Positions 33,943 to 43,607 are shown, counted from the first letter of the stretch. The stretch is 64,000 bases of DNA from UTCHB3 sp964625575 (GCA_964625575.1 CAZVBQ010000019.1:1-64000), one strand, 5' to 3'. Notes: generated by a model not told the origin, from the sequence alone. Made by a program: numbers and translations.

Positions 33943-34574
33943 TCCTGAACGAAATACTTTTCTTCTTCAGTCACCAGAAAATCCACCTGTCCGTTGGCGA
34001 GTGAGAGTATCTCCTCGATCAATCCTCCCGCGACAGTGCTCTTGATCCAGACATCAAGTGAAATGCCGGCAGCATAATCGGAGGAGATTATCTTCACGTC
34101 GTTACCGTTCAGATGTCTATAGAGGTACGAGGAGAGTTCGTAAGGTGCCGAAAAAATGTACCGTTCAAACCGGTGAAGCGTGATCAGCCTTGTATTGTCG
34201 AGTGCCTCAAGCGCCGTATCGTAGTAGGCCTTGCCGAGGGGACCTACCCCGAGTTTCACCCCGCCGAAATATCTGACCACAATTACCGCGATGTTATTCA
34301 GCCCCCGGTGTTCAATGGCATTGTAGATACGTAACCCCGCGGTTCCGGATGGCTCGCCGTCATCAGAGTATTTCATTGTTCCGTCAATAAGTCTGAACGC
34401 CGAACAATGGTGCACCCCATCGTAGAACTGCTTCCGGTATCCGGTGAGCAATTCCTCAAATTGGAGGGTAGTTTCAACGGGGTGGGCAAAGGCGAGAAAG
34501 ATTGAACCCTTCTCTTTATATTTCGACTCCGATTTCGCGGGAATTGTATTGTACGAAGTTATTTTTTCAGGCAT
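33933..34574 (-). CDS. YigZ/IMPACT-family protein
   Basis: The 213-residue protein has the UPF0029 signature SDDGEPSGTAG followed by VIVVRYFGGVKLGVGPLGKAYYDTA, and a C-terminal DUF1949-like ferredoxin fold (FSAPYELSSYLYRHLNGN). This is the YigZ arrangement of bacteria, related to eukaryotic IMPACT. YigZ-type proteins are thought to interact with translation or nucleic acids; the precise function is not established. Full length. The last ten bases overlap the convergent SWIM-like gene. Confidence 0.9.
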   Translation of the reverse strand: MPEKITSYNTIPAKSESKYKEKGSIFLAFAHPVETTLQFEELLTGYRKQFYDGVHHCSAFRLIDGTMKYSDDGEPSGTAGLRIYNAIEHRGLNNIAVIVVRYFGGVKLGVGPLGKAYYDTALEALDNTRLITLHRFERYIFSAPYELSSYLYRHLNGNDVKIISSDYAAGISLDVWIKSTVAGGLIEEILSLANGQVDFLVTEEEKYFVQDQT

Positions 34575-34643
34575 TAAAGAATTAAATCAATAAAATTTTT
34601 GTTCTAAATATATAGATTTTGCTTTTTCTAATACGGAAATAAA

Positions 34644-37451
34644 TTGTTTCACGACAAGATCATAGTCAGAGGCGCACGCGAGCACAACCTCAAAAACATC
34701 GATATTGAGATACCACGCAACACCCTCACAGTAATTACAGGCCTCTCCGGTTCGGGGAAATCATCACTCGCTTTCGATACCATATACGCCGAAGGGCAGC
34801 GCAGGTACATAGAGTGTCTCTCAGCGTATGCCCGGCAATTCCTCGATATGCTCGAGAAACCCGACGTCGATCTGATAGAAGGCCTCAGCCCCGCCATTTC
34901 AATTGAACAGAAAGTTACTTCCGGTAATCCACGCTCAACCGTTGGAACGGTGACGGAGATCTACGATTATCTTCGACTCCTGTACGCCCGCCTCGGTGTA
35001 ATAAAATGTTACAATTGCGGTGCTCCCGTTCAGAAGCAGAATCCGGGACAGATACTCGAGCGCATCACCCGTGAGTTTGAAGGGAAGAAAATATCACTTT
35101 TCGCTCCCGTGATCAGAGGAAGAAAAGGGCATTACCGCGAGCTGTTCGAAGACATTATGAAAGACGGCTTCCTTAAGGTACGGGTTGACGGGGAAGTGAA
35201 GGAGATTGACACCGGTTTCCAGGTCGACCGTTACAAGATACACAACATCGAAATAATGGTTGACAAGTTCACCGTTTCACCCGCGATTCTCACTAGGCTT
35301 GAGTCATCTGTTGATGTGGCGCTAAACTATGGCAACGGGGTTATGATAGTGAATGACGGCACTGAAGACCACATTTTCAGCCGGCACCTAAGCTGCCCAA
35401 GCTGCGGAATTGGTTACCAGGAGCTCGCCCCCAATTCCTTCTCTTTCAACTCAAATTTTGGCGCGTGCCCTGATTGTGAAGGGCTGGGTGAGAAGAAGGA
35501 GTTTGATCTCGATCTCATAATCCCTGACTGGAGCAAGTCGATAAACCAGGAAGGGATCGCCCCGCTGGGCAAACCCCGCTCTATCTATATTTTTAACCAG
35601 CTTGAAACCCTTTCGAAACGTTTCGGATTTACTTTCGACACCCCGCTCAACGATCTGTCGCCCGAAGCACGCGAGATCGTAATCTATGGTTCAAAAGAGA
35701 AATACGAGTTCCAATACAGTTACGGCGGCAAGAAAGAAGTGGCATACAAGCACCGCTTTCCGGGCGTAATAGCATATTTGCAGAATTTTTTCAGCTCAAC
35801 ATCCTCGGTGAAGATCAGGGAGTGGGTCGAGTCGTTCATGAACATAGCCGAATGCCGGTCATGCAACGGCGGAAGGCTGAAAAAAGAGTCACTTTCAGTC
35901 TATTTTGAAGGCAGGAACATTAGTGAAGTCACCGCACTTTCGATAGGAGAGTGCAAGGAATTTATTGACAATGTCAAGCTATACGGCCGGGATGAAATCG
36001 TGGCAAAACCGGTGTTGAAAGAGATCAGATCGAGGCTCGATTTCCTTTTGAATGTCGGACTTGATTATCTCACTCTCTCCCGGGGCGCGAGGACACTTTC
36101 GGGTGGGGAATCACAACGGATACGGCTCGCCACTCAGATCGGCACGCAGCTCGCCGGTGTGCTTTACGTGCTTGATGAACCCTCTATCGGGCTGCACCAA
36201 CGGGATAATGTCCGCCTGATAAATTCACTTAAGATGCTGCGCGACCTCAACAATACTATTATTGTGGTTGAGCACGACAAAGAAACTATTGAAAGCTCCG
36301 ACTACCTTATCGATCTTGGTCCCGCTGCCGGTGAACACGGCGGAAAGGTTGTGGCGATGGGTGAAACCGAATCACTTCTTAAAAGGGAGGGGATCGAGGG
36401 CTCACTAACGCTTGACTATCTGCAAAACAGGCGGCATGTTTCCGTTCCACGGAAGCGGAGGGAGGGAAATGGCCAGTTTCTGAAACTTAAAGGCGCGAGG
36501 GGTAACAACCTTAAATCGGTTGATCTTACCCTGCCTCTCGGAAAATTCATTGCCATCGCCGGCGTCAGCGGATCGGGGAAATCGTCCCTGATCAACGAGA
36601 CACTTGTGAAAAGATTGATGGTCGAGATATACGGCACCAAAGATGTCCCTCTTCCATACACCTCGATCGAGGGGCTTGAACACATTGATAAAGTGATCGA
36701 AGTGGATCAGTCGCCGATCGGAAGAACCCCACGCTCAAACCCTGCCACTTACACCGGGCTCTTCACATTCATCCGCGATCTGTTCGCGCAGTTGCCCGAG
36801 TCAAAAATGCGCGGTTACCAGCCCGGCAGGTTCAGCTTCAATGTGCCCGGAGGGCGATGTGAAGCCTGCGGCGGTGACGGACTTAAGAAGATCGAAATGA
36901 ACTTCCTGCCTGATGTTTATGTGAAGTGCGACATCTGCCATGGCAGGCGCTATAACCGGGAGACCCTTGAAGTTCTCTACAAAATGAAATCGATCGATGA
37001 CGTGCTCGAAATGACTGTTACCGAAGCGCTCGATTTCTTCGCCGACATGCCGCGAATCAAAAGGAAGATACAGTCGATCCATGATGTCGGACTTGGCTAC
37101 ATCAGGCTTGGTCAGCAGGCGACAACTCTTTCGGGAGGGGAAGCGCAACGCGTGAAACTCGCCACTGAACTAAGTAAAATATCCACCGGTAAAACCATCT
37201 ATTTTATGGATGAACCTACCACGGGGCTCCACTTCGAGGATGTTAATGTTCTTCTGAAAGTGATCGATAAACTCGTCGATAAAGGAAATACCGTGGTGGT
37301 GGTTGAACACAATCTGGACGTGATCAAGGCCGCTGACTGGATTATTGATCTCGGTCCCGGAGGTGGTGCCGCCGGCGGTACCATCGTTGCCGAAGGCACT
37401 CCCGAGCAGATCGCCAAAAACAAAAAAAGCGTTACGGGGAAGTTTCTTTAG
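34644..37451 (+). CDS. uvrA: excinuclease ABC subunit A
   Basis: UvrA is the damage-recognising ATPase of nucleotide excision repair. The 935-residue protein has two ABC modules: Walker A GLSGSGKSSLAFDT with signature TLSGGESQRIRLA, and GVSGSGKSSLINET with TLSGGEAQRVKLA. Two zinc modules (CPSCGIGYQEL to CPDC, and CEACGGDGLKK to CDIC) are also present. The start is TTG at 34644, which places the family-typical KIIVRGAREHNLKNIDIEIPR correctly at the N-terminus; no ATG is available there. No uvrB or uvrC is in the window. The stop is immediately followed by a word-repeat tract. Confidence 0.97.
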   Translation: MFHDKIIVRGAREHNLKNIDIEIPRNTLTVITGLSGSGKSSLAFDTIYAEGQRRYIECLSAYARQFLDMLEKPDVDLIEGLSPAISIEQKVTSGNPRSTVGTVTEIYDYLRLLYARLGVIKCYNCGAPVQKQNPGQILERITREFEGKKISLFAPVIRGRKGHYRELFEDIMKDGFLKVRVDGEVKEIDTGFQVDRYKIHNIEIMVDKFTVSPAILTRLESSVDVALNYGNGVMIVNDGTEDHIFSRHLSCPSCGIGYQELAPNSFSFNSNFGACPDCEGLGEKKEFDLDLIIPDWSKSINQEGIAPLGKPRSIYIFNQLETLSKRFGFTFDTPLNDLSPEAREIVIYGSKEKYEFQYSYGGKKEVAYKHRFPGVIAYLQNFFSSTSSVKIREWVESFMNIAECRSCNGGRLKKESLSVYFEGRNISEVTALSIGECKEFIDNVKLYGRDEIVAKPVLKEIRSRLDFLLNVGLDYLTLSRGARTLSGGESQRIRLATQIGTQLAGVLYVLDEPSIGLHQRDNVRLINSLKMLRDLNNTIIVVEHDKETIESSDYLIDLGPAAGEHGGKVVAMGETESLLKREGIEGSLTLDYLQNRRHVSVPRKRREGNGQFLKLKGARGNNLKSVDLTLPLGKFIAIAGVSGSGKSSLINETLVKRLMVEIYGTKDVPLPYTSIEGLEHIDKVIEVDQSPIGRTPRSNPATYTGLFTFIRDLFAQLPESKMRGYQPGRFSFNVPGGRCEACGGDGLKKIEMNFLPDVYVKCDICHGRRYNRETLEVLYKMKSIDDVLEMTVTEALDFFADMPRIKRKIQSIHDVGLGYIRLGQQATTLSGGEAQRVKLATELSKISTGKTIYFMDEPTTGLHFEDVNVLLKVIDKLVDKGNTVVVVEHNLDVIKAADWIIDLGPGGGAAGGTIVAEGTPEQIAKNKKSVTGKFL

Positions 37452-37538
37452 TGTTTGGTGTTTGGGGTCTGGTGTTTGCAGTCTGGGATAAAATTCTTTC
37501 GGAAATCCCAAACCCTAAATCCCAAACCCCAAAACCCA
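37452..37538. repeat. TGTTTGG word repeat with partial self-complementarity
   Basis: Beginning at the base after the uvrA stop, the left half is made of TGTTTGG/GTCTGG words and the right half of their approximate complements (CCCAAACCC, CCCAAACCCC). The tract could fold into a long imperfect hairpin between the convergent uvrA and lipoprotein genes. It may serve as a terminator or spacer. No gene is seen in it. Confidence 0.75.
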
Positions 37539-37544
37539 GAAATA

Positions 37545-38063
37545 CTATTTAAAATTAACAGTCGGTGAGTAGATATACTCAACCGTGGCGGGCCAGGTGG
37601 CAGGACCGTTAGCGATGCCGGCGGAATCCGCCGCGACAGCCGTGACTTTGAATATCACATAACCGTCAAGCGTTTTTGCCGCCCAAATGTCACCATTTCT
37701 TAACGGGGTGGCACAAACATCGTTCGACCATTTAGTGGTATCGATCGTGGTGACAGAAAGCAGATCACCTGTACCCACTTTCATAATCTTGTCTTCACGC
37801 GATCTGTACCATAAACTGGTCATCCAACCGCCGCCGTTGCCGTTCGGGCACCAGGCGATTGTCTCACCGTCATTTTTAGCATTATCAATTTGTGTTGTTT
37901 CATTTCCTGCTTTGCCTTCCGACCAGTCAACTCCAAAATGTGAGAGCGTCATCGTCTTGGCTGTGGGAACAGTGGGATTTGTTCCGGCGTCATCTTTCTT
38001 GCATCCTGAGAAGGAAACAAATACAATGAGAGTGATCACGAAAATTCCACTAATGACTTTCAT
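37545..38063 (-). CDS. lipoprotein of unknown function
   Basis: I do not recognise this 172-residue protein. It has a signal peptide and lipobox SFSGC (Cys20), then CKKDDAGTNP, a charged and Thr/Pro-rich tether common in Bacteroidetes outer lipoproteins. The mature part is rich in Trp, Gly and Thr (VDWSEGK, GNGGGWMTSLWYR, NGDIWAAKTLDGYVIFKVTAV) and looks beta-structured. It is a single gene between uvrA and eno, convergent with uvrA. Confidence 0.75.
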   Translation of the reverse strand: MKVISGIFVITLIVFVSFSGCKKDDAGTNPTVPTAKTMTLSHFGVDWSEGKAGNETTQIDNAKNDGETIAWCPNGNGGGWMTSLWYRSREDKIMKVGTGDLLSVTTIDTTKWSNDVCATPLRNGDIWAAKTLDGYVIFKVTAVAADSAGIANGPATWPATVEYIYSPTVNFK

Positions 38064-38201
38064 GAATATTCCTCTTATATTTATGTTACCCTGCTAAAAT
38101 ACAAAATAAATTATTAAATGCTAAATAGTTTGATTTGTAACCCGGTAAAATCTTTAAAAATGACTTATGGAAAGGGTAGTTTTGACCACAAAACAAAAAA
38201 A

Positions 38202-38227
38202 AAGACCGGCGCGAAGGCACCGGTCTT
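38202..38227 (-). terminator. intrinsic terminator of eno
   Basis: An 11-bp stem with one mismatch (38202-38212 with 38217-38227) and a GAAG loop. On the minus strand it is followed by a T tract (complement of the A run before 38202). It lies 24 bases after the eno stop. Confidence 0.9.
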
Positions 38228-38251
38228 AAAAACAACAGGGGGAGTTGACCA

Positions 38252-39544
38252 TCAACCTTTGTAGTTGATCGAGCCAAGTCCTTTGAAGATTGCAGTGGTA
38301 TCAAGTTCCTCTTCAATTCTGAGGAGTTGGTTGTACTTGGCGATACGGTCGGTACGGCAGGCGGAGCCTGTTTTGATCTGACCGGCGTTAGTGGCAACCG
38401 CGATGTCAGCGATGGTAACATCTTCAGTTTCACCACTTCTGTGGGAGATAACGGCAGTGTAACCGGCATTTCTCGCCATTTCGATGGCATCCAGGGTCTC
38501 GGTGAGTGTACCGATCTGGTTAACCTTGATAAGGATCGAGTTCGCGCAGCCAAGTTCGATGCCTCTCGCGAGGATGTTGGTGTTGGTTACAAAAAGATCA
38601 TCACCGACGAGCTGGATCTTGCTTCCGATCTTGTCAGTGAGTTTCTTCCATCCGTCCCAGTCATCTTCAGCAAGACCATCTTCGAGCGACACGATAGGAT
38701 ACTGATTCACCCAGTTCTCCCAGTAAGCGATCATTTCATCTGATGAGATCTCTTTCTGAGTCGATTTGAAGAACTTGTATGTCTTTCTCTCAGGGTTCCA
38801 CATCTCGGTTGAAGCAGGATCGAGCGCTATCATGATGTCTTTACCGGCAGTGTAACCTGCTTTGGTGATCGCTTCAAGGATGACTTCAATTGCTTCGTCG
38901 TTCGATTTAAGTGAAGGGGCGAATCCGCCTTCATCACCAACCGCGGTGTTGTAGCCTTTTTTCTTCAGAACGCTTTTCAGGGTGTGGAACACTTCGGTGC
39001 CGTATCTGAGGGCTTCCCTGAAAGTGGGAGCGCCAACCGGCATAACCATGAATTCCTGGAAGTCAACGTTGTTATCCGCGTGCTTTCCACCGTTGAGGAT
39101 GTTCATCATCGGGGTGGGGAGCACTTTCGCGTTGGTTCCGCCGATATAGCGGTAGAGGGGGAGTCCGAATGCTTCGGCTGAAGCTTTCGCGACGGCGAGT
39201 GATACACCGAGGATGGCGTTCGCGCCGAAATTTGATTTGTTTTCCGTTCCGTCAAGCTCGATCATGTAGTTGTCGATACCAACCTGGTCGGTGGCATCCC
39301 AACCGATGAGTTCGTCGGCTATTTCGTTGTTCACGAAATCAACGGCTTTTTCAACACCTTTTCCCATATAGCGGGAGGAGTCACCGTCTCTAAGTTCACA
39401 AGCTTCATTTGAACCGGTTGAAGCGCCGCTTGGCACGGCTGCTCTGCCTACTGCTCCGCCTTCAAGCAGAACTTCGGCCTCGAGGGTAGGGTTTCCTCTG
39501 GAATCGAGGATCTCGCGGGCGACTATATCTATTATTTCTGTCAT
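38252..39544 (-). CDS. eno: enolase
   Basis: Enolase converts 2-phosphoglycerate to phosphoenolpyruvate. The protein of about 430 residues has REILDSRGNPTLEAEV at the N-terminus, SGASTG, the metal-binding VGDEGGFAP, SLEDGLAEDDWDGW, QLVGDDLFVTN and the C-terminal SHRSGETEDVTIADIAV. I place the start at ATG 39544, with GGAG just upstream; a longer frame to 39601 would run into the tRNA-Arg gene and is rejected. The tRNA lies 27 bases upstream on the same strand and there is no separate promoter in between, so they are probably transcribed together. Confidence 0.97.
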   Translation of the reverse strand: MTEIIDIVAREILDSRGNPTLEAEVLLEGGAVGRAAVPSGASTGSNEACELRDGDSSRYMGKGVEKAVDFVNNEIADELIGWDATDQVGIDNYMIELDGTENKSNFGANAILGVSLAVAKASAEAFGLPLYRYIGGTNAKVLPTPMMNILNGGKHADNNVDFQEFMVMPVGAPTFREALRYGTEVFHTLKSVLKKKGYNTAVGDEGGFAPSLKSNDEAIEVILEAITKAGYTAGKDIMIALDPASTEMWNPERKTYKFFKSTQKEISSDEMIAYWENWVNQYPIVSLEDGLAEDDWDGWKKLTDKIGSKIQLVGDDLFVTNTNILARGIELGCANSILIKVNQIGTLTETLDAIEMARNAGYTAVISHRSGETEDVTIADIAVATNAGQIKTGSACRTDRIAKYNQLLRIEEELDTTAIFKGLGSINYKG

Positions 39545-39571
39545 TATTATTCTCCATAAAGATAAGAAGGG

Positions 39572-39645
39572 TGCCCCCGGGGCGACTCGAACACCCGACA
39601 AACAGTTTAGGAAACTGCTGCTCTATCCACCTGAGCTACGGGGGC
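39572..39645 (-). tRNA. tRNA-Arg (anticodon CCT)
   Basis: The complement folds as a standard cloverleaf: acceptor GCCCCCG with CGGGGGC, D arm GCTC/GAGC, anticodon stem GCAGT/ACTGT with loop TTCCTAA and a T arm with GTTCGAGT. The anticodon CCT reads AGG (Arg). CCA is not encoded: the bases after the discriminator A are CCC. Confidence 0.95.
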
Positions 39646-39686
39646 AATATTTTGGAAGTGATGCCACTTAAGCAAAATCACATCTA

Positions 39687-39694
39687 CAAATATA
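39687..39694 (-). promoter_or_regulatory. -7 box TATATTTG of the tRNA-Arg/eno transcript
   Basis: The complement of 39687-39694 is TATATTTG, 42 bases upstream of the mature tRNA 5' end, with a T-rich -33 region. It is the only promoter-like element before eno. Confidence 0.65.
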
Positions 39695-39826
39695 CAAAAT
39701 TACTTCTTCTTATAAAGCATTACATCCAGCCTCAAACGGCAAAATGAAAATTATGCGCTCCCGGAAATCAGGAAATGCTTAATTTAAAGGACACTAAATT
39801 TTCTTTATTTTCAATAGCGATTTTAC

Positions 39827-42178
39827 ATGCTTTCAAACTTACGCAGATTTGTGCTCATCCTTTTGGTGATCACCCTCATCCCCCTCTCAGCGTACGCTCA
39901 GGCGACAGTTCAGAACATCGTCGGTCAGGTCAATCAAGACACACTGATGAAGTTCATCAGGCAGTTATCAGGCGTTGACCCCGTAACAATAAACGGACAG
40001 CCTTACACCATCGTTTCACGGCATAAATCGAACGCTTCCAACGATCAAGCGGGGAATTTTATCCAGGAAACACTCACAAGGTACGGCCTTACGACAACCC
40101 AGCAGGGTTTCAGTTCCACGGGCAAGAACATTATCGGCGTGAAGACCGGTACTCAATTTCCCAATAAAAAATATATAATCTGCGCCCATTTCGACGATAT
40201 GCCTTCGGGTACCACGGCACCCGGCGCTGATGACAATGGAAGCGGAACTGCCGCCGTTATGGAAGCGGCGCGTATTATGTCGCAGTACAATTTCCCTTAT
40301 ACCATCATCTTCGCCCTTTGGGATGAAGAGGAACAAGGGCTTATCGGTTCGGCTTATTACGCCAATCAGGCTGCTGCCGCGGGTGACTCGATCCTCGGGG
40401 TGATCAACATGGATATGATCGCGTATGACTCGAACAACGACAATGTGGCAAACCTTCACGTAAGGGCTTCCGCCGCGAACTCCCTCGAGCTTTACAATAA
40501 AATGGTCGAGTTAAATTCTGCTCTCGGTATCGGTATCGTGCCTGTCAGACCGGGAACACCGACCACGGCGAGCGATCATGCCTCTTTCTGGAACAAAGGC
40601 TACAGTGCCATTCTCCTGATCGAGGATGATAACAACGATTTTAACGCTTATTATCACACCACCAACGACAGGTTGCAGTATTTCAATCAGCCGTATTTCC
40701 TCAAGATGGCAAAACTGGCGATAGGTACATTCGCGAACTTCGCGCTTGATCTGAACATGAAGATCATTCACACTCCCGTGGTCTCCGCGGTTTACAACGA
40801 TCCGATCCAAGTGCTCGCGACCTTACAGACAGGGCTTCAAGTCGGTACCGGAGTCGCGGCTCCCAGACTTTATTACCGTATGGTATTGGGTGGCGGTAAT
40901 TACGGTCCATTCGTCCAGGTGACGGGTACAGACATCGGCGGCGGCAATTTCGGTTTCTCCATCCCTGTTCTACCGCTTGGCTCTACCGTTGAATATTACA
41001 TCGGTGCCCAGGATGCTTCAGGCAGCCTTGTTGTCACTTCACCCGCGGGTGGATCAGGATTCGATCCTCCGGGTAACGTGCCTCCACAAAGTTTCTACAG
41101 ATTCTATATTGCCCAAACCAATTTGGCGATGGTCGACAGCGCGAACACCACCAACGGATGGACAGTGTCAGGCACTTGGGGTGTCGCGACCTCCAAGTAC
41201 GTTTCAGCCCCTTCATCCTTCAATGAATCACCGGCAGGGAATTACGGCAATAGCATCACCGCGACCATGACCCAGACCGGAAGTGTCAGCCTTCAGGGCG
41301 CGCTCGGCGGAGCACTTTCTTACTCCGCGCAGTGGGATCTCGAGGCTGGTTATGATTATGTTCAGATACTCATTTCAACCGATAACGGCACAAGTTGGAC
41401 CCCACTTCGCGCGGCCGGAATGATATCCGGAAGCGGATCTTTCCAACCTTCGGGACAGCCCCTCTATAACGGCACACAGACAAGCTGGACGAACGAGATG
41501 ATCGATCTCTCAGCGTATATGGGTAAGAACGTGATGTTCAGATTCCTCTTCAAATCCGATAACTCGGTGGTCAGGGATGGTTTCTTCATCGACGATATTA
41601 AACTCCTTACCTACGTCGCGGTGCCGGTTGAACTTCTTTCGTTCACGGGTGTCGCCGACAACGACAAGGTTAGGCTTGAGTGGAAAACCGCCACCGAAAC
41701 TAACAATTACGGCTTTGAGGTTCAGAAACAGTCTGAAAACGGCTTCACGACAACAGGATTCGTAAAGGGAAGTGGCAACTCAACCAATGAGCAGACTTAT
41801 TCGTTCACTGACAAAAGTGTCAAGGCAGGTAAAAACGTCTATCGCCTGAAACAGATCGACTTTGACGGTACATCAACTGTCTTTAACCCAGTTGAGGTTG
41901 ATGTGGCGCCGGTATTCAGCTACATGCTCGACCAGAACTACCCCAACCCCTTTAACCCCTCAACAACGATCGAGTTCTCCCTTGCCGAACAGGTGGATGT
42001 AGCCCTCGAGCTTTTTGACGTGCAGGGGAACAAGGTTAAAGACCTGGTTAAAGGCACAAAACCCGCGGGACGACACTTCGTTACCGTTTCGGGTGAAGGT
42101 CTTGCTTCAGGTACATATTTGGTCAGAATTACAGCGGGTAAATTTACCGCGACCAAAAAGATCGTGCTCCTAAAGTAA
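39827..42178 (+). CDS. secreted M28-family zinc peptidase with T9SS sorting domain
   Basis: A 783-residue exported peptidase. The signal peptide ends AYAQ. The M28 aminopeptidase domain (about residues 55-310) has the metal-site blocks ICAHFDDMPSG, PGADDNGSGTAA, LWDEEEQGLIGS, INMDMIAYDS and AYYHTTNDRL. A beta-sandwich region with a jellyroll-like part (residues about 430-590) follows, then PVELLSFTG, the linker sandwich and the T9SS domain (NYPNPFNPST). It likely removes N-terminal residues from peptides outside the cell. The first metal motif reads AHFDD where AHYDS is common. Confidence 0.92.
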   Translation: MLSNLRRFVLILLVITLIPLSAYAQATVQNIVGQVNQDTLMKFIRQLSGVDPVTINGQPYTIVSRHKSNASNDQAGNFIQETLTRYGLTTTQQGFSSTGKNIIGVKTGTQFPNKKYIICAHFDDMPSGTTAPGADDNGSGTAAVMEAARIMSQYNFPYTIIFALWDEEEQGLIGSAYYANQAAAAGDSILGVINMDMIAYDSNNDNVANLHVRASAANSLELYNKMVELNSALGIGIVPVRPGTPTTASDHASFWNKGYSAILLIEDDNNDFNAYYHTTNDRLQYFNQPYFLKMAKLAIGTFANFALDLNMKIIHTPVVSAVYNDPIQVLATLQTGLQVGTGVAAPRLYYRMVLGGGNYGPFVQVTGTDIGGGNFGFSIPVLPLGSTVEYYIGAQDASGSLVVTSPAGGSGFDPPGNVPPQSFYRFYIAQTNLAMVDSANTTNGWTVSGTWGVATSKYVSAPSSFNESPAGNYGNSITATMTQTGSVSLQGALGGALSYSAQWDLEAGYDYVQILISTDNGTSWTPLRAAGMISGSGSFQPSGQPLYNGTQTSWTNEMIDLSAYMGKNVMFRFLFKSDNSVVRDGFFIDDIKLLTYVAVPVELLSFTGVADNDKVRLEWKTATETNNYGFEVQKQSENGFTTTGFVKGSGNSTNEQTYSFTDKSVKAGKNVYRLKQIDFDGTSTVFNPVEVDVAPVFSYMLDQNYPNPFNPSTTIEFSLAEQVDVALELFDVQGNKVKDLVKGTKPAGRHFVTVSGEGLASGTYLVRITAGKFTATKKIVLLK

Positions 42179-42198
42179 GCACGCGTATTTAAAATGAG

Positions 42199-42229
42199 AA
42201 AGGCTGCCCGGGGTTCTTGGGCAGCCTTT
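42199..42229. terminator. hairpin terminator after the M28 peptidase
   Basis: A perfect 11-bp stem (42199-42209 with 42219-42229) lies 20 bases after the stop. The T tract is short (CTTTGTTGT). The remaining bases up to 42527 hold no recognisable gene: a CATCATCATCATC run near 42268 and AT-rich DNA. Confidence 0.75.
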
Positions 42230-42527
42230 GTTGTATCGGGGAGACACAAACCATCTAAATGGTACTCATCATCATCATCAAGCTTTAATAGTAAAGAACA
42301 ACAACATACCAAATGAGGTTCCTGCCGTCTTGTTCTTCTTTTCCTGATCCCACGGCATGCACCGGATAAGCCATCAAAAATATTTTTGTTCTCATTTTTT
42401 CCACCGGGCTTTAAAGATCTGAAAAACTATTATTTAAAATTAATGTCGCTGATACAGGGATAAAATAGAAAATGAATGAAATATTTTGTCGAATTTAATT
42501 GATACGGTATCGAAATATTTCTACTGC

Positions 42528-42899
42528 TCACAGCATTGCTTTTATTCTGGCGAGCAGCTCATCGATCTCACTGGTCTTGTCAAAAAAACCATTTGCTCCC
42601 AGTTCGAACGCTTTACGCCTGAAATTCTCACCGGTGAAGTTTGAAATGAACAATACCACCGGGAGCGGAACAGAACGCGTGATCTTTTCCATCAGTTCGA
42701 AGCCGGAACCATCGGGCAATCTGATATCGAGCAAAACCAGATCATATGGCCGTACCTCAAGCTGTTGCTCGGCATCCGAGCAACATACCGCCTCAAATAT
42801 GTTGGCAGTAATCACTTCAGATTTAATCAGACGCGTGATGTTCTTCCTGACGCTCTCGGCATCATCTACGAGAAGAATATCCATAATTTTTTCAAGCAT
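42528..42899 (-). CDS. single-domain response regulator
   Basis: The 123-residue protein is a stand-alone receiver domain. It has the acidic pair in ILLVDDAESV, the phospho-acceptor Asp in LVLLDIRLPDGSGF, the Thr/Ser position in LFISNF and the Lys in FFDKTSE. It lacks an output domain and may act through protein contacts. It is downstream of the NarL-type regulator and sensor kinase on the same strand (75-base gap), so the three may form one signalling unit. Confidence 0.9.
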   Translation of the reverse strand: MLEKIMDILLVDDAESVRKNITRLIKSEVITANIFEAVCCSDAEQQLEVRPYDLVLLDIRLPDGSGFELMEKITRSVPLPVVLFISNFTGENFRRKAFELGANGFFDKTSEIDELLARIKAML

Positions 42900-42974
42900 T
42901 ATGGTGAAGTTAAGGAGGATGGATTTAAGAAATTATAGGAATTTCTTGAAGTTGATTGTAGAAAATTTACTACT

Positions 42975-43607
42975 TTAGTCGATCAGGTGGTTTTCCAGTA
43001 CGTAAAGGATAAGTTCAGCGTTGTTGGTGAGCTCAAGTTTTTCGAGTATCCTGCTCCTGTAGGTGCCCACGGTGCTTACACTTATGGAGAGTTCTTCGCC
43101 GATCTCGGTCAGCGATTTCCCCTGAGCGATGAAGCGGAGTATCTCAAATTCACGGTCGGAGAGGGATTCGTGCGGAAGTTTCTGGCGGTCGATATCAAGC
43201 CCTCCGGCGAGTTTTTCAGCGAGTGTTTCGCTCAGATACCGCCTTCCGGAAGCGATCTTTCTCAAGGCGAGAATTATCTCATCACCGGCGCTTTCCTTGG
43301 TCAAGTACCCCCAGGCACCGGCTTTAAGCGCGCGGATGGCGAACCTGTCTTCGGGGTGCATGCTAAGAATCAGTACCCGCGCGTTGGGGTTGATGGCTTT
43401 TACGTCCTTGAGTATCTCAAGTCCACTCTTGCGGGGAAGGGTGATGTCGAGAACCAGAATATCGTACTCTTTTTCAGAGGTGGCGCGACAGATCTCCACA
43501 GGGTCATCAGACTCTCCGGTTACCCTGAGGTCGGGCTCCATGTGGATCAGCCGTTTAAGGCCTTCCCTGATGAGCATATGGTCGTCGGCGAGGAATATTT
43601 TGATCAT
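42975..43607 (-). CDS. NarL/FixJ-type response regulator
   Basis: The protein of about 210 residues has an N-terminal receiver (IKIFLADDHMLIREGL, phospho-acceptor Asp in DILVLDITLPRKSGLE, Lys in GYLTKESAG) and a C-terminal LuxR-type helix-turn-helix (LSDREFEILRFIAQGKSLTEIGEELSISVSTVGTYRSRILEKL). I choose ATG 43607, directly before the receiver; the upstream ATG at 43652 adds 15 residues. The sensor kinase gene ends 67 bases upstream and has the matching HisKA_3 type, so the two are a likely cognate pair. Confidence 0.92.
   Translation of the reverse strand: MIKIFLADDHMLIREGLKRLIHMEPDLRVTGESDDPVEICRATSEKEYDILVLDITLPRKSGLEILKDVKAINPNARVLILSMHPEDRFAIRALKAGAWGYLTKESAGDEIILALRKIASGRRYLSETLAEKLAGGLDIDRQKLPHESLSDREFEILRFIAQGKSLTEIGEELSISVSTVGTYRSRILEKLELTNNAELILYVLENHLID

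Noticed and set aside
39545..39601. Upstream extension of enolase to 39601
   Set aside because: It would overlap the tRNA-Arg gene; ATG 39544 has a ribosome site and matches the family N-terminus.
42499..42978. Plus-strand open frame opposite the single-domain response regulator
   Set aside because: It is the antisense shadow of a clearly conserved receiver gene and has no recognisable domain.
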